A stretch of DNA of 64,000 nucleotides from Corynebacterium ulceribovis DSM 45146 (lineage in GTDB: Bacteria; Actinomycetota; Actinomycetes; Mycobacteriales; Mycobacteriaceae), in the NCBI RefSeq assembly GCF_000372445.1, contig NZ_AQUY01000001.1, positions 1,094,501-1,158,500 on the forward strand, read 5' to 3'. The translations under genes were made by a program, and so were the position numbers. Numbering within the stretch: the first letter of the stretch is position 1; each line of letters begins with the position of its first letter. Below the pieces are notes generated by a model. The model made no database searches and was not told where the DNA came from. It worked only from the letters and a program-made list of their open reading frames with translations. Shown here one piece after another: positions 1 through 7,317 of the stretch.

Positions 1-475
1 GGTCTGAGTACCGCTCAAGCCGCCAATATGGCGGACAGGTAAACACTGCATCGACACCGGACATATGACCCACTCGACCATCCCCGACGCGCCACATGTC
101 GCCATATGCTGAGTTGGCCGCAACTTGCTCGCTACGCACGTCGACTCCGACATAGCGCCGCCTCATCGCACTGGCGACGAGCCCACGTGTGACTCCCCCA
201 CAGCAGGGGTCGAAGACCAAGTCGCCTGATGCCGTCCACCATCGATAAAAAACCTCAGCTAGCGTAGGGTCAAACCGACTGACGCCATCACCGATGGACA
301 TAATGCCGCCACTAGCGTTGCATGCCACATCCCGCCCGTCAGCATCGTCCGGGAGCTGCTCGCGCCACCACTGAGTGCGTTTGCGCCACTCACCCTTACG
401 TCTATCTAGGACGCTGAATGGCGGCTGAATGTAGTGTCCTACAATGCTCGGCTGCATAGGGTCATCGACGTGCAC
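1..475 (-). CDS. DNA methyltransferase, 3' part cut by window edge
   Basis: The gene runs off the left edge; about 158 codons are visible. The translation has an SAM-binding-like motif FDPCCGGVTRG followed by a YVGVD strand, and the target-base motif TCPPYW, which resembles the (D/N/S)PPY motif IV of N4-cytosine/N6-adenine methyltransferases. A short N-terminal part with PPFSVLDRRKGEW precedes it, as in phage-type methylases. I chose the GTG at 475 because GGAGGAG lies 10 bases upstream; an in-frame ATG at 457 is the alternative. The GTG start overlaps the end of the cysH-like gene by 14 bases, so the two are probably translated together. It probably modifies element or host DNA. The specificity and the C-terminus cannot be seen. 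Confidence 0.8.
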   Translation of the reverse strand, partial: MHVDDPMQPSIVGHYIQPPFSVLDRRKGEWRKRTQWWREQLPDDADGRDVACNASGGIMSIGDGVSRFDPTLAEVFYRWWTASGDLVFDPCCGGVTRGLVASAMRRRYVGVDVRSEQVAANSAYGDMWRVGDGRVGHMSGVDAVFTCPPYWRLERYSD

Positions 476-1184
476 GGCGCGCCAACTCCTCCCCGAGGGT
501 GTCACCGTAGTAATGGTCCTCCCACTCGACGATGCGTGGCCAGAATGATGAGCCATGCAGTGTCGCAGTACCCAGCGCGTGGACACGGATGTCACTCAAT
601 GACAGACGGCCACCAAGGGACTGTCGGTATGCCGCATGGATGGGCAGACCTTCCGAGTCCAGGTATGCAAAAACTGTCATATCTGGCCAGTCGATGATGG
701 GTCGGCACGTCTTGGCGGTCATGACCCCATGTACGCGGGCTGACATTGCCCGCTGTCTCGACTCGGCAGCTCGAATCCCCGTAATCGTGCGACCAGTATT
801 CGAGCCGGCAAGATAATCGACACTAACCCCCGGAAAGCCCGGCTCGCCGCGCATGATGGGCAGGTCAACTGCAATCTCCTGGTAGGCGACGTGCGGATGC
901 ATTTCCAGGAACGCATCTCTCACGGCTAGGGTGCCTGGCATCTCTAACCCGCTGACCCGCACCCATCGAATCGGAATCTTAGGGTCAACGCTTGCGGTCA
1001 GGTGGGCAGTTGTGACAGAGTCCTTGCCCCACGACACAGATACAGTCGCATCTCCGTCAGAGAGGAACTCTTCAATCCTCTTCCTCGCCATCGCGGCACG
1101 TTTTGCAGGGTCGTCGTGAAAGGCCTTGAAGAGCCGTGACCGCTGCCGCCAGACGTGCTGATCTAGGTCGGCAAAACTTCGCAT
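462..1184 (-). CDS. cysH: CysH-like PP-loop ATPase (PAPS reductase superfamily) linked to the CRISPR cassette
   Basis: This is a 240-residue protein of the PAPS reductase/PP-loop ATP pyrophosphatase superfamily. The nucleotide loop SVSWGKDSVT is near residues 48-57. GIRAAESRQRA (136-146) and IIDWPDMTVFAYLDSEGLP (about 163-181) match the GxRxxES and WxxxDVwxYi motifs of the family. The catalytic ECG(I/L)H cysteine motif of sulphate-assimilating reductases is absent, so ordinary sulphur assimilation is unlikely. The ATG at 1184 has GAGAGG upstream; the frame is open to 1268, but that stretch lies inside csf3. The gene overlaps csf3 by 22 bases. CysH-like genes are known companions of type IV-B CRISPR loci, and they also occur in phages beside methylases. 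The role is unknown. Confidence 0.82.
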   Translation of the reverse strand: MRSFADLDQHVWRQRSRLFKAFHDDPAKRAAMARKRIEEFLSDGDATVSVSWGKDSVTTAHLTASVDPKIPIRWVRVSGLEMPGTLAVRDAFLEMHPHVAYQEIAVDLPIMRGEPGFPGVSVDYLAGSNTGRTITGIRAAESRQRAMSARVHGVMTAKTCRPIIDWPDMTVFAYLDSEGLPIHAAYRQSLGGRLSLSDIRVHALGTATLHGSSFWPRIVEWEDHYYGDTLGEELARRARR

Positions 1185-1771
1185 TGCGTCCTCTCTGTCG
1201 GGTGCCAGTAGGGTGCGCGGGTGCGCATCATCCGTCCAGACGTTGACGGCATAGGCCGCTGCTGCCACATGCCTGGCAGCGCATCAGAGACTTCCCAGCG
1301 CGTTACATGTCCGAATCCATTTCGATGACGAGCCCCTAGATGAGTGATGATGCCGAGTAGTTCTCGGAGCAGGTCGAGGTCAGTCACCTCCGCGTAGTAG
1401 TCCACATGGGCAGCGTGCGTTGTGCCGATGGTGACATTCCGGGCCTTGAGCTGCCCGAGTCCGTGATGATGCTCCCTGACGGTGGTGAATGCGGCCATAG
1501 GTCCGGTCGCTGGCCTGCGACGTATTTCGGTCGCGCCGTAGTGGCCCGGGGTGTAGATAGCGTCCGAGACGCACCAGCCCCAGTAGTCACCGCGCTGCCA
1601 GGTCTCAAATGGCAGGTCAAAGTCGGGACACCCCTCTGGCGTTATGTCTGTAAGTGGAAGGTTATCGCGCACTGACTTTTGCCAGAAGGCCCAAGATGTC
1701 GGGCCATCTAGCGGACTAAGTTCGCCGATGATTGGCGTGTCGAGGTGGGCGCGGATACGGTGGCTGCTCAT
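1163..1771 (-). CDS. csf3: Csf3-like (Cas5-family) subunit of a type IV CRISPR effector
   Basis: This 202-residue protein is a RAMP-fold candidate. Its strongest signature is LGARHRNGFGHVTRWEV in the C-terminal part, matching the Csf3 pattern of a glycine-rich loop followed by a VxxWxV strand. Csf3 is the Cas5-like subunit that holds the 5' handle of the guide RNA. The ATG at 1771 overlaps the csf2 stop codon as ATGA; the frame is open further upstream but only inside csf2. The tail after about residue 170 is rich in Arg and Pro and overlaps the cysH start. Family assignment rests on the motif and on its place directly after csf2. Confidence 0.8.
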   Translation of the reverse strand: MSSHRIRAHLDTPIIGELSPLDGPTSWAFWQKSVRDNLPLTDITPEGCPDFDLPFETWQRGDYWGWCVSDAIYTPGHYGATEIRRRPATGPMAAFTTVREHHHGLGQLKARNVTIGTTHAAHVDYYAEVTDLDLLRELLGIITHLGARHRNGFGHVTRWEVSDALPGMWQQRPMPSTSGRMMRTRAPYWHPTERTQCEVLPT

Positions 1772-2634
1772 TTGGTCAACTCTTCGATGAGGTTTCTGAT
1801 GTCCATCGCTCGATCTGTGACGTGCTCGGTCCACCGCCGCAGCTTTGCGTTAGCGTCTGCGTGGTCAATGCCGTCGATGGTGGCCGCGCCATAGCCTTGG
1901 GCAGTCTTAGCGCCAAGGGTCACCTTGCCCTCTGGGGCCCATAGTGCAAGTGCGGCACCTAGGGTGACATCATGTGCGTCGGTGGCGGCCGGTGTGAGCG
2001 ACAGGGTGCCGTGCAGCTTCGCGCCAGTGATGAGCACCTGTGTATCCCAAATCATTTGTGCGGTACTCATCTCGCCGTCAACGGTGGCGAGGTAGCGGGC
2101 CGCAGGCCCAGCCCCCTGGTCGTGGCGGGTGCCGAACTCTTCACCGCGGAATGCGGCTGCCTGCCGGTCCGTATGCAGACTCTCTGGCAGTCGCCAGCTG
2201 TTTTCCCGACAGACCAGAATCATGTCGCTGGCCCGCAAGGTTCCGGTGACAATGTCTGATGCGGCGGCGTAGCCGAGCATGCTCAGCATCGGCAGGGTCT
2301 GCTCAATGCGGCGCATCATCTCAAGGTTGGTGCGGGACCCAGTCGATGTCACCGACCCGCCGGTCCACAGTAGGTCGACTGCAGTTTTGGAGAGTGAGCC
2401 CGGCTCAATTCCGACATTCTCGACCAGATGCCATGCGAGGGCGTCTCGGAGTCCGTGGCGGATGCTTGCTGCAGAGAGGAAGGGGGTGCGGGCTACGGTG
2501 CCGTCCGGCAGGACGCTGTCCTGAGTGCGCAGCAGGCTAGTGTTTCCAGAGGTGCCCGCCCCGTGATGGAAGGGGCTGGCCAGTGTGGCCGTCAGTCGAA
2601 TCTCGGTGTGTGGCTGTGGGGTGATGGTAGTCAT
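1768..2634 (-). CDS. csf2: Csf2 (Cas7-like) backbone subunit of a type IV CRISPR effector
   Basis: This 288-residue protein has the Csf2/Cas7 pattern: SPFHHGAGTSGN at residues 20-31, TPFLSAASIRHGLRDAL at about 50-66, and a C-terminal glycine-rich GAKTAQGYGAA near 255-265. Csf2 polymerises along the guide RNA to form the crescent backbone of type IV complexes. The ATG at 2634 overlaps the stop codon of the small-subunit gene (TAATG), and the stop overlaps csf3 (ATGA). This is the most confident Csf call in the cassette. No nuclease motif is seen. Confidence 0.88.
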   Translation of the reverse strand: MTTITPQPHTEIRLTATLASPFHHGAGTSGNTSLLRTQDSVLPDGTVARTPFLSAASIRHGLRDALAWHLVENVGIEPGSLSKTAVDLLWTGGSVTSTGSRTNLEMMRRIEQTLPMLSMLGYAAASDIVTGTLRASDMILVCRENSWRLPESLHTDRQAAAFRGEEFGTRHDQGAGPAARYLATVDGEMSTAQMIWDTQVLITGAKLHGTLSLTPAATDAHDVTLGAALALWAPEGKVTLGAKTAQGYGAATIDGIDHADANAKLRRWTEHVTDRAMDIRNLIEELTK

Positions 2635-3029
2635 TAGAATCCTGGCTTTCCTAGATCGGCGACAACGGCCTGTGTGGCCTTTTTTGATTTGCGGTTATCG
2701 CGGTCGAGTCGGGCAAGCATGACGATGTAGGGCATTGTCTGGCTGACGTGGCTCGACCAGGCTTGGAAGTCCTGGCTGATAATGTCGGTCGCTCGCTTTG
2801 CGGTGTCGACCGCGCTGGGCTTGATGGTGTGAATTTGCAGCTTCCGGCAGGCGATGGATAGCGCTTGTGGTGCATTGTCCGCTCCGGCTGCGGCGGTTTC
2901 GATAGCGGTTGCAGCCCGTTCGTTCCAGAAGTCGATGAGGCTGGGGCTAGCGTCGGTCAGACTGTCGCGCAGCGCGAAGATAAGGCCGACGGTCGCGCTG
3001 TCGAGCTGGTCAGTCGTTGGGGTAGGCAT
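2634..3029 (-). CDS. Cas11-like small subunit of the type IV effector
   Basis: This 131-residue, probably mostly alpha-helical protein has no catalytic motif. Sequence alone would not identify it. The call rests on its size and on its place between csf1 and csf2, which is where type IV-B loci carry the Cas11-like small subunit. Small subunits form the inner filament of the complex. The ATG at 3029 has GGAGG seven bases upstream and lies inside the last codons of csf1 (20-base overlap). The open frame upstream of it to 3299 is a shadow of csf1. Confidence 0.65.
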   Translation of the reverse strand: MPTPTTDQLDSATVGLIFALRDSLTDASPSLIDFWNERAATAIETAAAGADNAPQALSIACRKLQIHTIKPSAVDTAKRATDIISQDFQAWSSHVSQTMPYIVMLARLDRDNRKSKKATQAVVADLGKPGF

Positions 3030-3753
3030 TGGTGTCCTCCATGATTGGTTTTGTGATGCACCACAGTGCGAGCTGTGTGATTGGTGCAGACTGGTAGGGG
3101 GCGAGCGTGGCGGCCAGGTGTCGCCACCGACTGAGCTCGTCATGAGTTTTGAAGTTTCCAGGCATTCCGGCGGTGATGTTGTCGGCATGGACTCCCATGC
3201 GGCGTAGTGCGAGGGTCGTGAAAAACACCTCGTGCCACACGCTGCTCGTGGATGTGATGTCCTGGTCCTCCATGCGCACTGTCCATGCCCGGTCGCCAAT
3301 GTTGGTCCTGGCGTAGGGAAGTGCGTGCTTCTGCCCGCTCACTGCGACGCAGACCGTCCACTCGCCCATTGGGGGCTTCATGAGAGTGTCGATGACTGGC
3401 CGAGTGTTGGCTCGGTTTGTCAGGCAGAGTCCAGGTGCTCGATGGGCGGCCTTCTCATGCGAATCTGGCAGATGTTCGCCAGGTGCGCAGACCCAAGTCC
3501 ACATTCGCGGTGACTCTTTGCCTTTCCCTGAGCAGCACCACAGTGCGGCCTGCCCGACACGGCCCGACCCAGAGTTCCATAGGGATTGGTCGGTGAAATT
3601 GTCGCCGAGTGCTTTCTTGGCGTCAGCCGTAACGGCCTCCTGGTCGCCGGTGATGCAGCAGACTGCTGGGCGCTCCTGTAGCAGCTTTGCCTTCGCTCCA
3701 GGGACTGGCTTTTTGCCAGCTGCCTGCCAGATGAGTCTCTGCGCTGATGTCAC
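3010..3753 (-). CDS. csf1: Csf1-like large/zinc-finger subunit of a type IV CRISPR effector
   Basis: This 247-residue protein has two cysteine pairs, VCCITGD (residues 31-37) and LWCCSGKGK (71-79), fitting the zinc-finger region of Csf1. More Cys and His residues follow in the middle, then a long helical C-terminal region with WHEVF and SRWRHLAATLAPYQ. Csf1 is the signature protein of type IV systems and caps the complex. The GTG at 3753 has AAAGGAGG upstream and overlaps the cas6e stop codon as GTGA. The spacing of the Cys pairs is not quite the textbook C-x2-C. Similarity is family-level by eye, supported by the gene order. Confidence 0.75.
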   Translation of the reverse strand: MTSAQRLIWQAAGKKPVPGAKAKLLQERPAVCCITGDQEAVTADAKKALGDNFTDQSLWNSGSGRVGQAALWCCSGKGKESPRMWTWVCAPGEHLPDSHEKAAHRAPGLCLTNRANTRPVIDTLMKPPMGEWTVCVAVSGQKHALPYARTNIGDRAWTVRMEDQDITSTSSVWHEVFFTTLALRRMGVHADNITAGMPGNFKTHDELSRWRHLAATLAPYQSAPITQLALWCITKPIMEDTNAYPND

Positions 3754-4310
3754 GTTTCCTCCTTTTGTGTGATGAGCAGTCCGCATCCGTAGGCTTTTCC
3801 TCTACCGACGCCGTTAGCTTTCAGGGTGTGGAGGCGTGCAGCGTCCTTGACGGTTGCCATGCCCAGGTACATCACCCGCAGGTGTGTCGTGCGGCGGGCA
3901 TGGTAGCGCCCTGTGGCTGTCGACATGCTGGTGGTGTCGATGGTGTGGAGGTCGAGGATTTCACCCATGCGACGCTCTAGCCATTCGTTCCACCTTTCTG
4001 GCGGCAAGGGTTTGCGTTTGCCACGTTTGCCGCGTTCGAATTTCTGGAATGTGGGGTTTCCGATGAGGGCGAATGTGATTTCGTCACCGTCTGCATGCTG
4101 CGGGATTTCGGTGGTGAATGAGCTTTTGATGAGGTCGTCATGTGCAAGCCAGTCAATGGGGCGCCCATGCTGGATGACGATGGTGTCAGGCTGCGGTTGT
4201 GCCCACAGTCCGCGCTCTCCGAGGAAGGTGTAGATGATGGCGTGGGCGTGGTGCGCGTCCCTGAATTGCCGCGCTGCGCCCCTGTGCAATCTGATGGTCG
4301 TGATGTGCAT
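3750..4310 (-). CDS. cas6e: Cas6e-like CRISPR RNA endoribonuclease
   Basis: This 186-residue protein reads as Cas6e (CasE/Cse3), the guide-RNA processing nuclease normally found in type I-E systems. The C-terminal signature NGVGRGKAYGCGLL (about 167-180) is the family's glycine-rich loop. FALIGNPTFQKF followed by GKRGKRKPL and WNEWLERR matches the central Cas6e block. HHAHAIIYTFLG at about 20-31 aligns with the region of the catalytic histidine in E. coli CasE (LHQGLWHLF). The ATG at 4310 overlaps the ssb stop (TAATG), tying the cassette to the phage recombination genes. Typical type IV-B loci are described as lacking cas6, which makes this gene notable. Confidence 0.85.
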   Translation of the reverse strand: MHITTIRLHRGAARQFRDAHHAHAIIYTFLGERGLWAQPQPDTIVIQHGRPIDWLAHDDLIKSSFTTEIPQHADGDEITFALIGNPTFQKFERGKRGKRKPLPPERWNEWLERRMGEILDLHTIDTTSMSTATGRYHARRTTHLRVMYLGMATVKDAARLHTLKANGVGRGKAYGCGLLITQKEET

Positions 4311-4762
4311 TAGAACGGCGGCTGGTCCTCGTCCGGGAATGGCTGCGCCTTAGGGGTGCTGCCCCAGGCGTTGGTTGCTTGCTGGTGGCCTTGCGCTTGC
4401 CAGCCGCCCTGACCCTGGCCTTGTGGGGTAAAGTCGGGGGCGAGGTCTACGCGGTCGGCCACAACATCGACAGATAGACGTTGCTGCCCGTCATCTGTTG
4501 TCCACGGCCTGACCTGCAGCCTGCCTACAACTGTGACTAGCTGACCTTTGGTGAGCTGCCTGGCCAGGTTCTGCGCGTCCCTATCCCACGCAGTGACACG
4601 CACCCAACTGGTGAATAGCGTCTCCCATTCGCCCTGCTGGTTCTTGCGGCGCTCGTCCTGCGCAATGCTGAACGTGACCAGCTCTTTACCATTGGGGTTT
4701 ACGCGGGCTTCAGCGTCTTTGCCGAGCCTGCCACTGAATACCAGTATGTTGGCGGGTTTCAC
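4310..4762 (-). CDS. ssb: Single-stranded DNA-binding protein
   Basis: This 150-residue SSB has an OB fold at residues 1-110: NILVFSGRLGKDAE, VTFSIAQDERR and WVRVTAWDRDAQNLARQL are typical. A Gln/Gly-rich linker follows, and the C-terminal acidic tip DEDQPPF recruits partner proteins. I prefer the GTG at 4762, fused to the recT stop as TAGTG, because GAAGGG lies 8 bases upstream; a second GTG at 4771 is possible. It is phage-encoded, between recT and cas6e, and probably acts with the exonuclease and RecT in element recombination or replication. Confidence 0.93.
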   Translation of the reverse strand: MKPANILVFSGRLGKDAEARVNPNGKELVTFSIAQDERRKNQQGEWETLFTSWVRVTAWDRDAQNLARQLTKGQLVTVVGRLQVRPWTTDDGQQRLSVDVVADRVDLAPDFTPQGQGQGGWQAQGHQQATNAWGSTPKAQPFPDEDQPPF

Positions 4763-5613
4763 TATGCCCACCCTTCGCTGCGCGCCTTGCGGTTAGCTGC
4801 ATCGCGGATAGCGTCAATCTCGACCGCAGGCATATCGTCAGGCCGCGCCCATCCCATTACTTCGGTCAGCTCATCCATTGTGGACACGGACTCGATGGCA
4901 GCAAGCGACTCTGTGGCGAACTCGGACATGGCCTGAGCTGGCTCATCCTGCTGCTGTGCTGGCTGCTGCTTCTGCGCCAGGGCTTCACGCACTGCACCCA
5001 TGCCGTGGTCGGTGCGTGTCGCGGTCGCCTTAATCCGTTCGAGCTGCAGTTCCTCCGTGGAGTACGCGATGCCAGATAGGACGTGTGGCGCGATTTTGCG
5101 GGCAGCTTCCATCGCAGCCTTGGCATACAGCATCTGCTGCGGAATCGTTTTGTACAGCTTGTTGGAGAGGTATCCAGCCTTGGTGGCGCGTTCAATATCC
5201 CACGACGCGATTTCGTGGTTGCCGCGTGGTGCCGTGATTTTCACGGTGACGCACTGGTCTGACGTTTCCAGTGTCTCCACCACATAGCCCTGCTTGATGA
5301 GCAGCGCCATCGCGGTGCGTGTCTCGATGCCAGGCTTGCCGTTGATGACCATGACCTGCTGCAGGGATTGAGTGGCGTTTAGGCCAAGCTCAGCGCCGTA
5401 TAGGATGGCGGCTGCACCGTCAGCGGGCTTGCCCTTGAAGTGCTTCGGCACCATCTCGGTGGCGCACATCGCTTCGGCGATTTGCATGGCGTTGCGCATA
5501 GCGTTGGCCTGCATCTGCAGGTTCTGCAGGGCTTGCGTGCCGACAGTTTGCGGCGCGCTAGGTGGTGTCGCTGGCGCATCGCTGTGGTCGATATTGGCCG
5601 GTAGGTTACTCAT
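4762..5613 (-). CDS. recT: RecT-family single-strand annealing protein
   Basis: The protein has 283 residues. The segments MVPKHFKGKPADGAAAILYG, ELGLNATQSLQQVMVINGKP and TRTAMALLIKQGY fit the RecT/RecT-like phage annealing family; a Gln-rich C-terminal linker and a short helical tail follow. RecT coats single strands made by the partner exonuclease and anneals them to homologous DNA. The ATG at 5613 has GAGGAGGG upstream; the frame is open to 5649 but that adds only leader sequence. It sits between the YqaJ exonuclease and SSB genes, the classic three-gene recombination module. A terminator-like hairpin lies just upstream. Confidence 0.88.
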   Translation of the reverse strand: MSNLPANIDHSDAPATPPSAPQTVGTQALQNLQMQANAMRNAMQIAEAMCATEMVPKHFKGKPADGAAAILYGAELGLNATQSLQQVMVINGKPGIETRTAMALLIKQGYVVETLETSDQCVTVKITAPRGNHEIASWDIERATKAGYLSNKLYKTIPQQMLYAKAAMEAARKIAPHVLSGIAYSTEELQLERIKATATRTDHGMGAVREALAQKQQPAQQQDEPAQAMSEFATESLAAIESVSTMDELTEVMGWARPDDMPAVEIDAIRDAANRKARSEGWA

Positions 5614-5630
5614 TGTGCCCTCCTCGAGGC

Positions 5631-5655
5631 ATAAAAAATGCGCCCTCATGGCGCG
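5631..5655 (-). terminator. Hairpin with T-run inside the operon, upstream of recT
   Basis: On the minus strand GCGCC-ATGAG-GGCGC is followed at once by ATTTTTT. It lies between the exonuclease stop and the recT ribosome site. It looks like an intrinsic terminator or attenuator that would lower expression of recT, ssb and the cas genes unless read through. Confidence 0.6.
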
Positions 5656-5680
5656 TCAGATTGGGTTGATGTTGCTGCGA

Positions 5681-6721
5681 CTAGGTGATGTCGCGGAAGC
5701 GGTAGGAGTCGTCGCCTATTGCAGCGGCATATATGTCCGGGTACTTTTGCTTGAATAGCTTGCCGCTGAAGGCGGTTTTCGTCTCCATGCAGTCCGCGTC
5801 CTGCAGCAGGTGGCGGTACTGCTTTAGGCCGTCATCCTTATCAAATCGCGTCTTGGAGAAGCGGCCCTTGACTGGCGACATGAACGCCTTGCCGCCCACG
5901 GTGACCTTTCGGCCTGCCGCCCACTCTTCGAGCCTCTTTTCCTCGCTGGCGACCATCTCGTTGACTTGAGCCTGCTTGCGCCTCAGGGTGAGGTAGCTGG
6001 CGAGCCTGCCATCATCTTCCTCGAGGTCAACGTCGTCGTCGAAGCTCACTAAGAGCTTGCGCTGTCGGTTGATTTCGTCGAGCAGGTCAGCGGGCGGCAT
6101 TGGCGGCTCATGCTCGCCCAGTGATTTCACAAATTCGGCGATGTGGTCGACAGTGCCGTCCCATAGCTCCTGGTCATGCTGCACCTCATGGACTTCAGGG
6201 AGCGTCGACCAGAGTTGTGCCACGACGTAGCCGGTATGAATGCCGCTGATTGCAGCTTGTGCCATCGCCTGCCCGGCGACATGCGCCGGCAGTTCACCGC
6301 TACCCCACGCTTCCTTCGAGTCTGACGTTTTGCACTCGATGAAAAGGTAGCGACCTTGTGCCTTAGTGCGCTTGCGATTCAGTGCACGCCGGTCGAGTGT
6401 CGCTAGGTTTGGGAACGGCAGCGATTCGTCCGTGTAGGCCACCTCGCCGGGCGATAGCTGCCACATCTCACCCGTGTCTAGCAGGCGTTTTTCTTGCCAG
6501 AATTCGGCTAGTGACCGCTCAGCGCAGTGACCCCAGATGAAGCGGTCTTGCATATCGTCGACCGGCTCCGGCTCAGCCAGGCCGGACATTTCCATCCATG
6601 TTTCGCCCGCTGTTTTCCACGGCGACAGGCCGAGGATTGCGGGCACCTTTGACGCGGTGACTACGCGCAGCCATTCTGAACTGCCCGGTCGTGGTGGGTT
6701 ATTGACTACCTTGTTTGGCAT
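5681..6721 (-). CDS. YqaJ-family viral recombination exonuclease
   Basis: This 346-residue protein has the PD-(D/E)XK features of the YqaJ/lambda-exonuclease fold. SSEWLRVVTASKVPAILGLS is the N-terminal RxxxxTAS block, FIWGHCAERSLAEFW carries the Glu of the core, FPNLATLDR precedes YLFIECKTSD, which is the catalytic ExK, and HVAGQAMAQAAISG is the Q-motif. The C-terminal third is Lys/Glu-rich and ends in RFRDIT. The enzyme would resect double-stranded DNA 5' to 3' to load RecT. Its ATG follows the stop of the upstream gene within a few bases. Confidence 0.88.
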   Translation of the reverse strand: MPNKVVNNPPRPGSSEWLRVVTASKVPAILGLSPWKTAGETWMEMSGLAEPEPVDDMQDRFIWGHCAERSLAEFWQEKRLLDTGEMWQLSPGEVAYTDESLPFPNLATLDRRALNRKRTKAQGRYLFIECKTSDSKEAWGSGELPAHVAGQAMAQAAISGIHTGYVVAQLWSTLPEVHEVQHDQELWDGTVDHIAEFVKSLGEHEPPMPPADLLDEINRQRKLLVSFDDDVDLEEDDGRLASYLTLRRKQAQVNEMVASEEKRLEEWAAGRKVTVGGKAFMSPVKGRFSKTRFDKDDGLKQYRHLLQDADCMETKTAFSGKLFKQKYPDIYAAAIGDDSYRFRDIT

Positions 6722-6724
6722 TCC

Positions 6725-7066
6725 TTAGCCCTTACCTTCCTTGCTGATAGCCCTCACGTCGGCAAGAATCTCTTCGAGCCGCCTGATTAGGTCGTCACGC
6801 TTCACCGGAGCGCGGCGCTTAGCTCTCTCCAGCCTGCGCAGCCGTCTTTCCAGCTTGTGCACATTGGTAGATAGCGCGAATGTATGCGACTTGTCCTTTA
6901 AGTAGAACTCATGCTGTAGGTCGACATCTGACCGAAGGCGCCTGATGGACCGCTCTATGGCGTCCATGTCGATGCGAGCTTTTCGCACCTCAAAGCAGAG
7001 AGCTGCGAAAACTGCGGATGTCACGACGGTGGCAACTGCCAGTGCAATGGTCGACGTGATGCTCAC
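6725..7066 (-). CDS. Small membrane-anchored coiled-coil protein
   Basis: The 113-residue protein has one N-terminal hydrophobic segment (about residues 3-22, TSTIALAVATVVTSAVFAAL) followed by a highly charged, Arg-rich helix with coiled-coil character (RRLRSDVDLQHEF, KLERRLRRLERAKRR) to the end. The GTG at 7066 overlaps the stop of the upstream gene as GTGA, with GGAGGG upstream. Unknown function; similar short anchored coiled coils are frequent in actinophage early regions. Confidence 0.65.
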   Translation of the reverse strand: MSITSTIALAVATVVTSAVFAALCFEVRKARIDMDAIERSIRRLRSDVDLQHEFYLKDKSHTFALSTNVHKLERRLRRLERAKRRAPVKRDDLIRRLEEILADVRAISKEGKG

Positions 7067-7224
7067 TTCACGCCCTCCCACTTTCCGACCTCGCGCCGGA
7101 CAACCTCGCACGGAATGCCTGCGTCCAGGTTGCGCTGCACGATGAATTTTGCGTGACCCTTAGATGGGCAGGTCACATAGCGATGTGTGCCCGTGTAATG
7201 GGCGCCGTATTCGTACTTAGTCAT
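7063..7224 (-). CDS. Small hypothetical protein (53 aa)
   Basis: The frame reads MTKYEYGAHYTGTHRYV, then a TCPSKGHAKF segment, and ends EVGKWEGVK. It contains two Cys residues. Its stop codon overlaps the GTG of the next gene. Short, basic and of unknown function. The call rests on overlapping start/stop spacing typical of this operon. Confidence 0.5.
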   Translation of the reverse strand: MTKYEYGAHYTGTHRYVTCPSKGHAKFIVQRNLDAGIPCEVVRREVGKWEGVK

Positions 7225-7317
7225 TCTTGGTTCTTTCGCTTGCCGTCGGGCTTTGATGTCTCATGCCGTTGCCCTTTCGAGTAGTTGTGTGATTGCGTGG
7301 CGGAAGGTTTCAGCCAT
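7217..7317 (-). other. Chain of micro-ORFs (18 and 15 codons)
   Basis: Two tiny overlapping frames lie here: ATG at 7317 (18 codons, ends 7261) and ATG at 7264 (15 codons, ends 7217). Each start overlaps the neighbouring stop. They may keep translation coupled between the flanking genes, or they may be chance. No function can be named. Confidence 0.25.

Noticed and set aside
2634..3299. 221-residue minus-strand ORF
   Set aside because: Its upstream third runs within csf1 in another frame. The small-subunit gene starts at the ATG 3029 with a clear ribosome site.
462..4310. A type I-E or type III effector instead of type IV
   Set aside because: There is no Cas3, Cas8e, Cse2-like pair, Cas10 or HD/GGDD motif; the gene set and order fit Csf proteins better.
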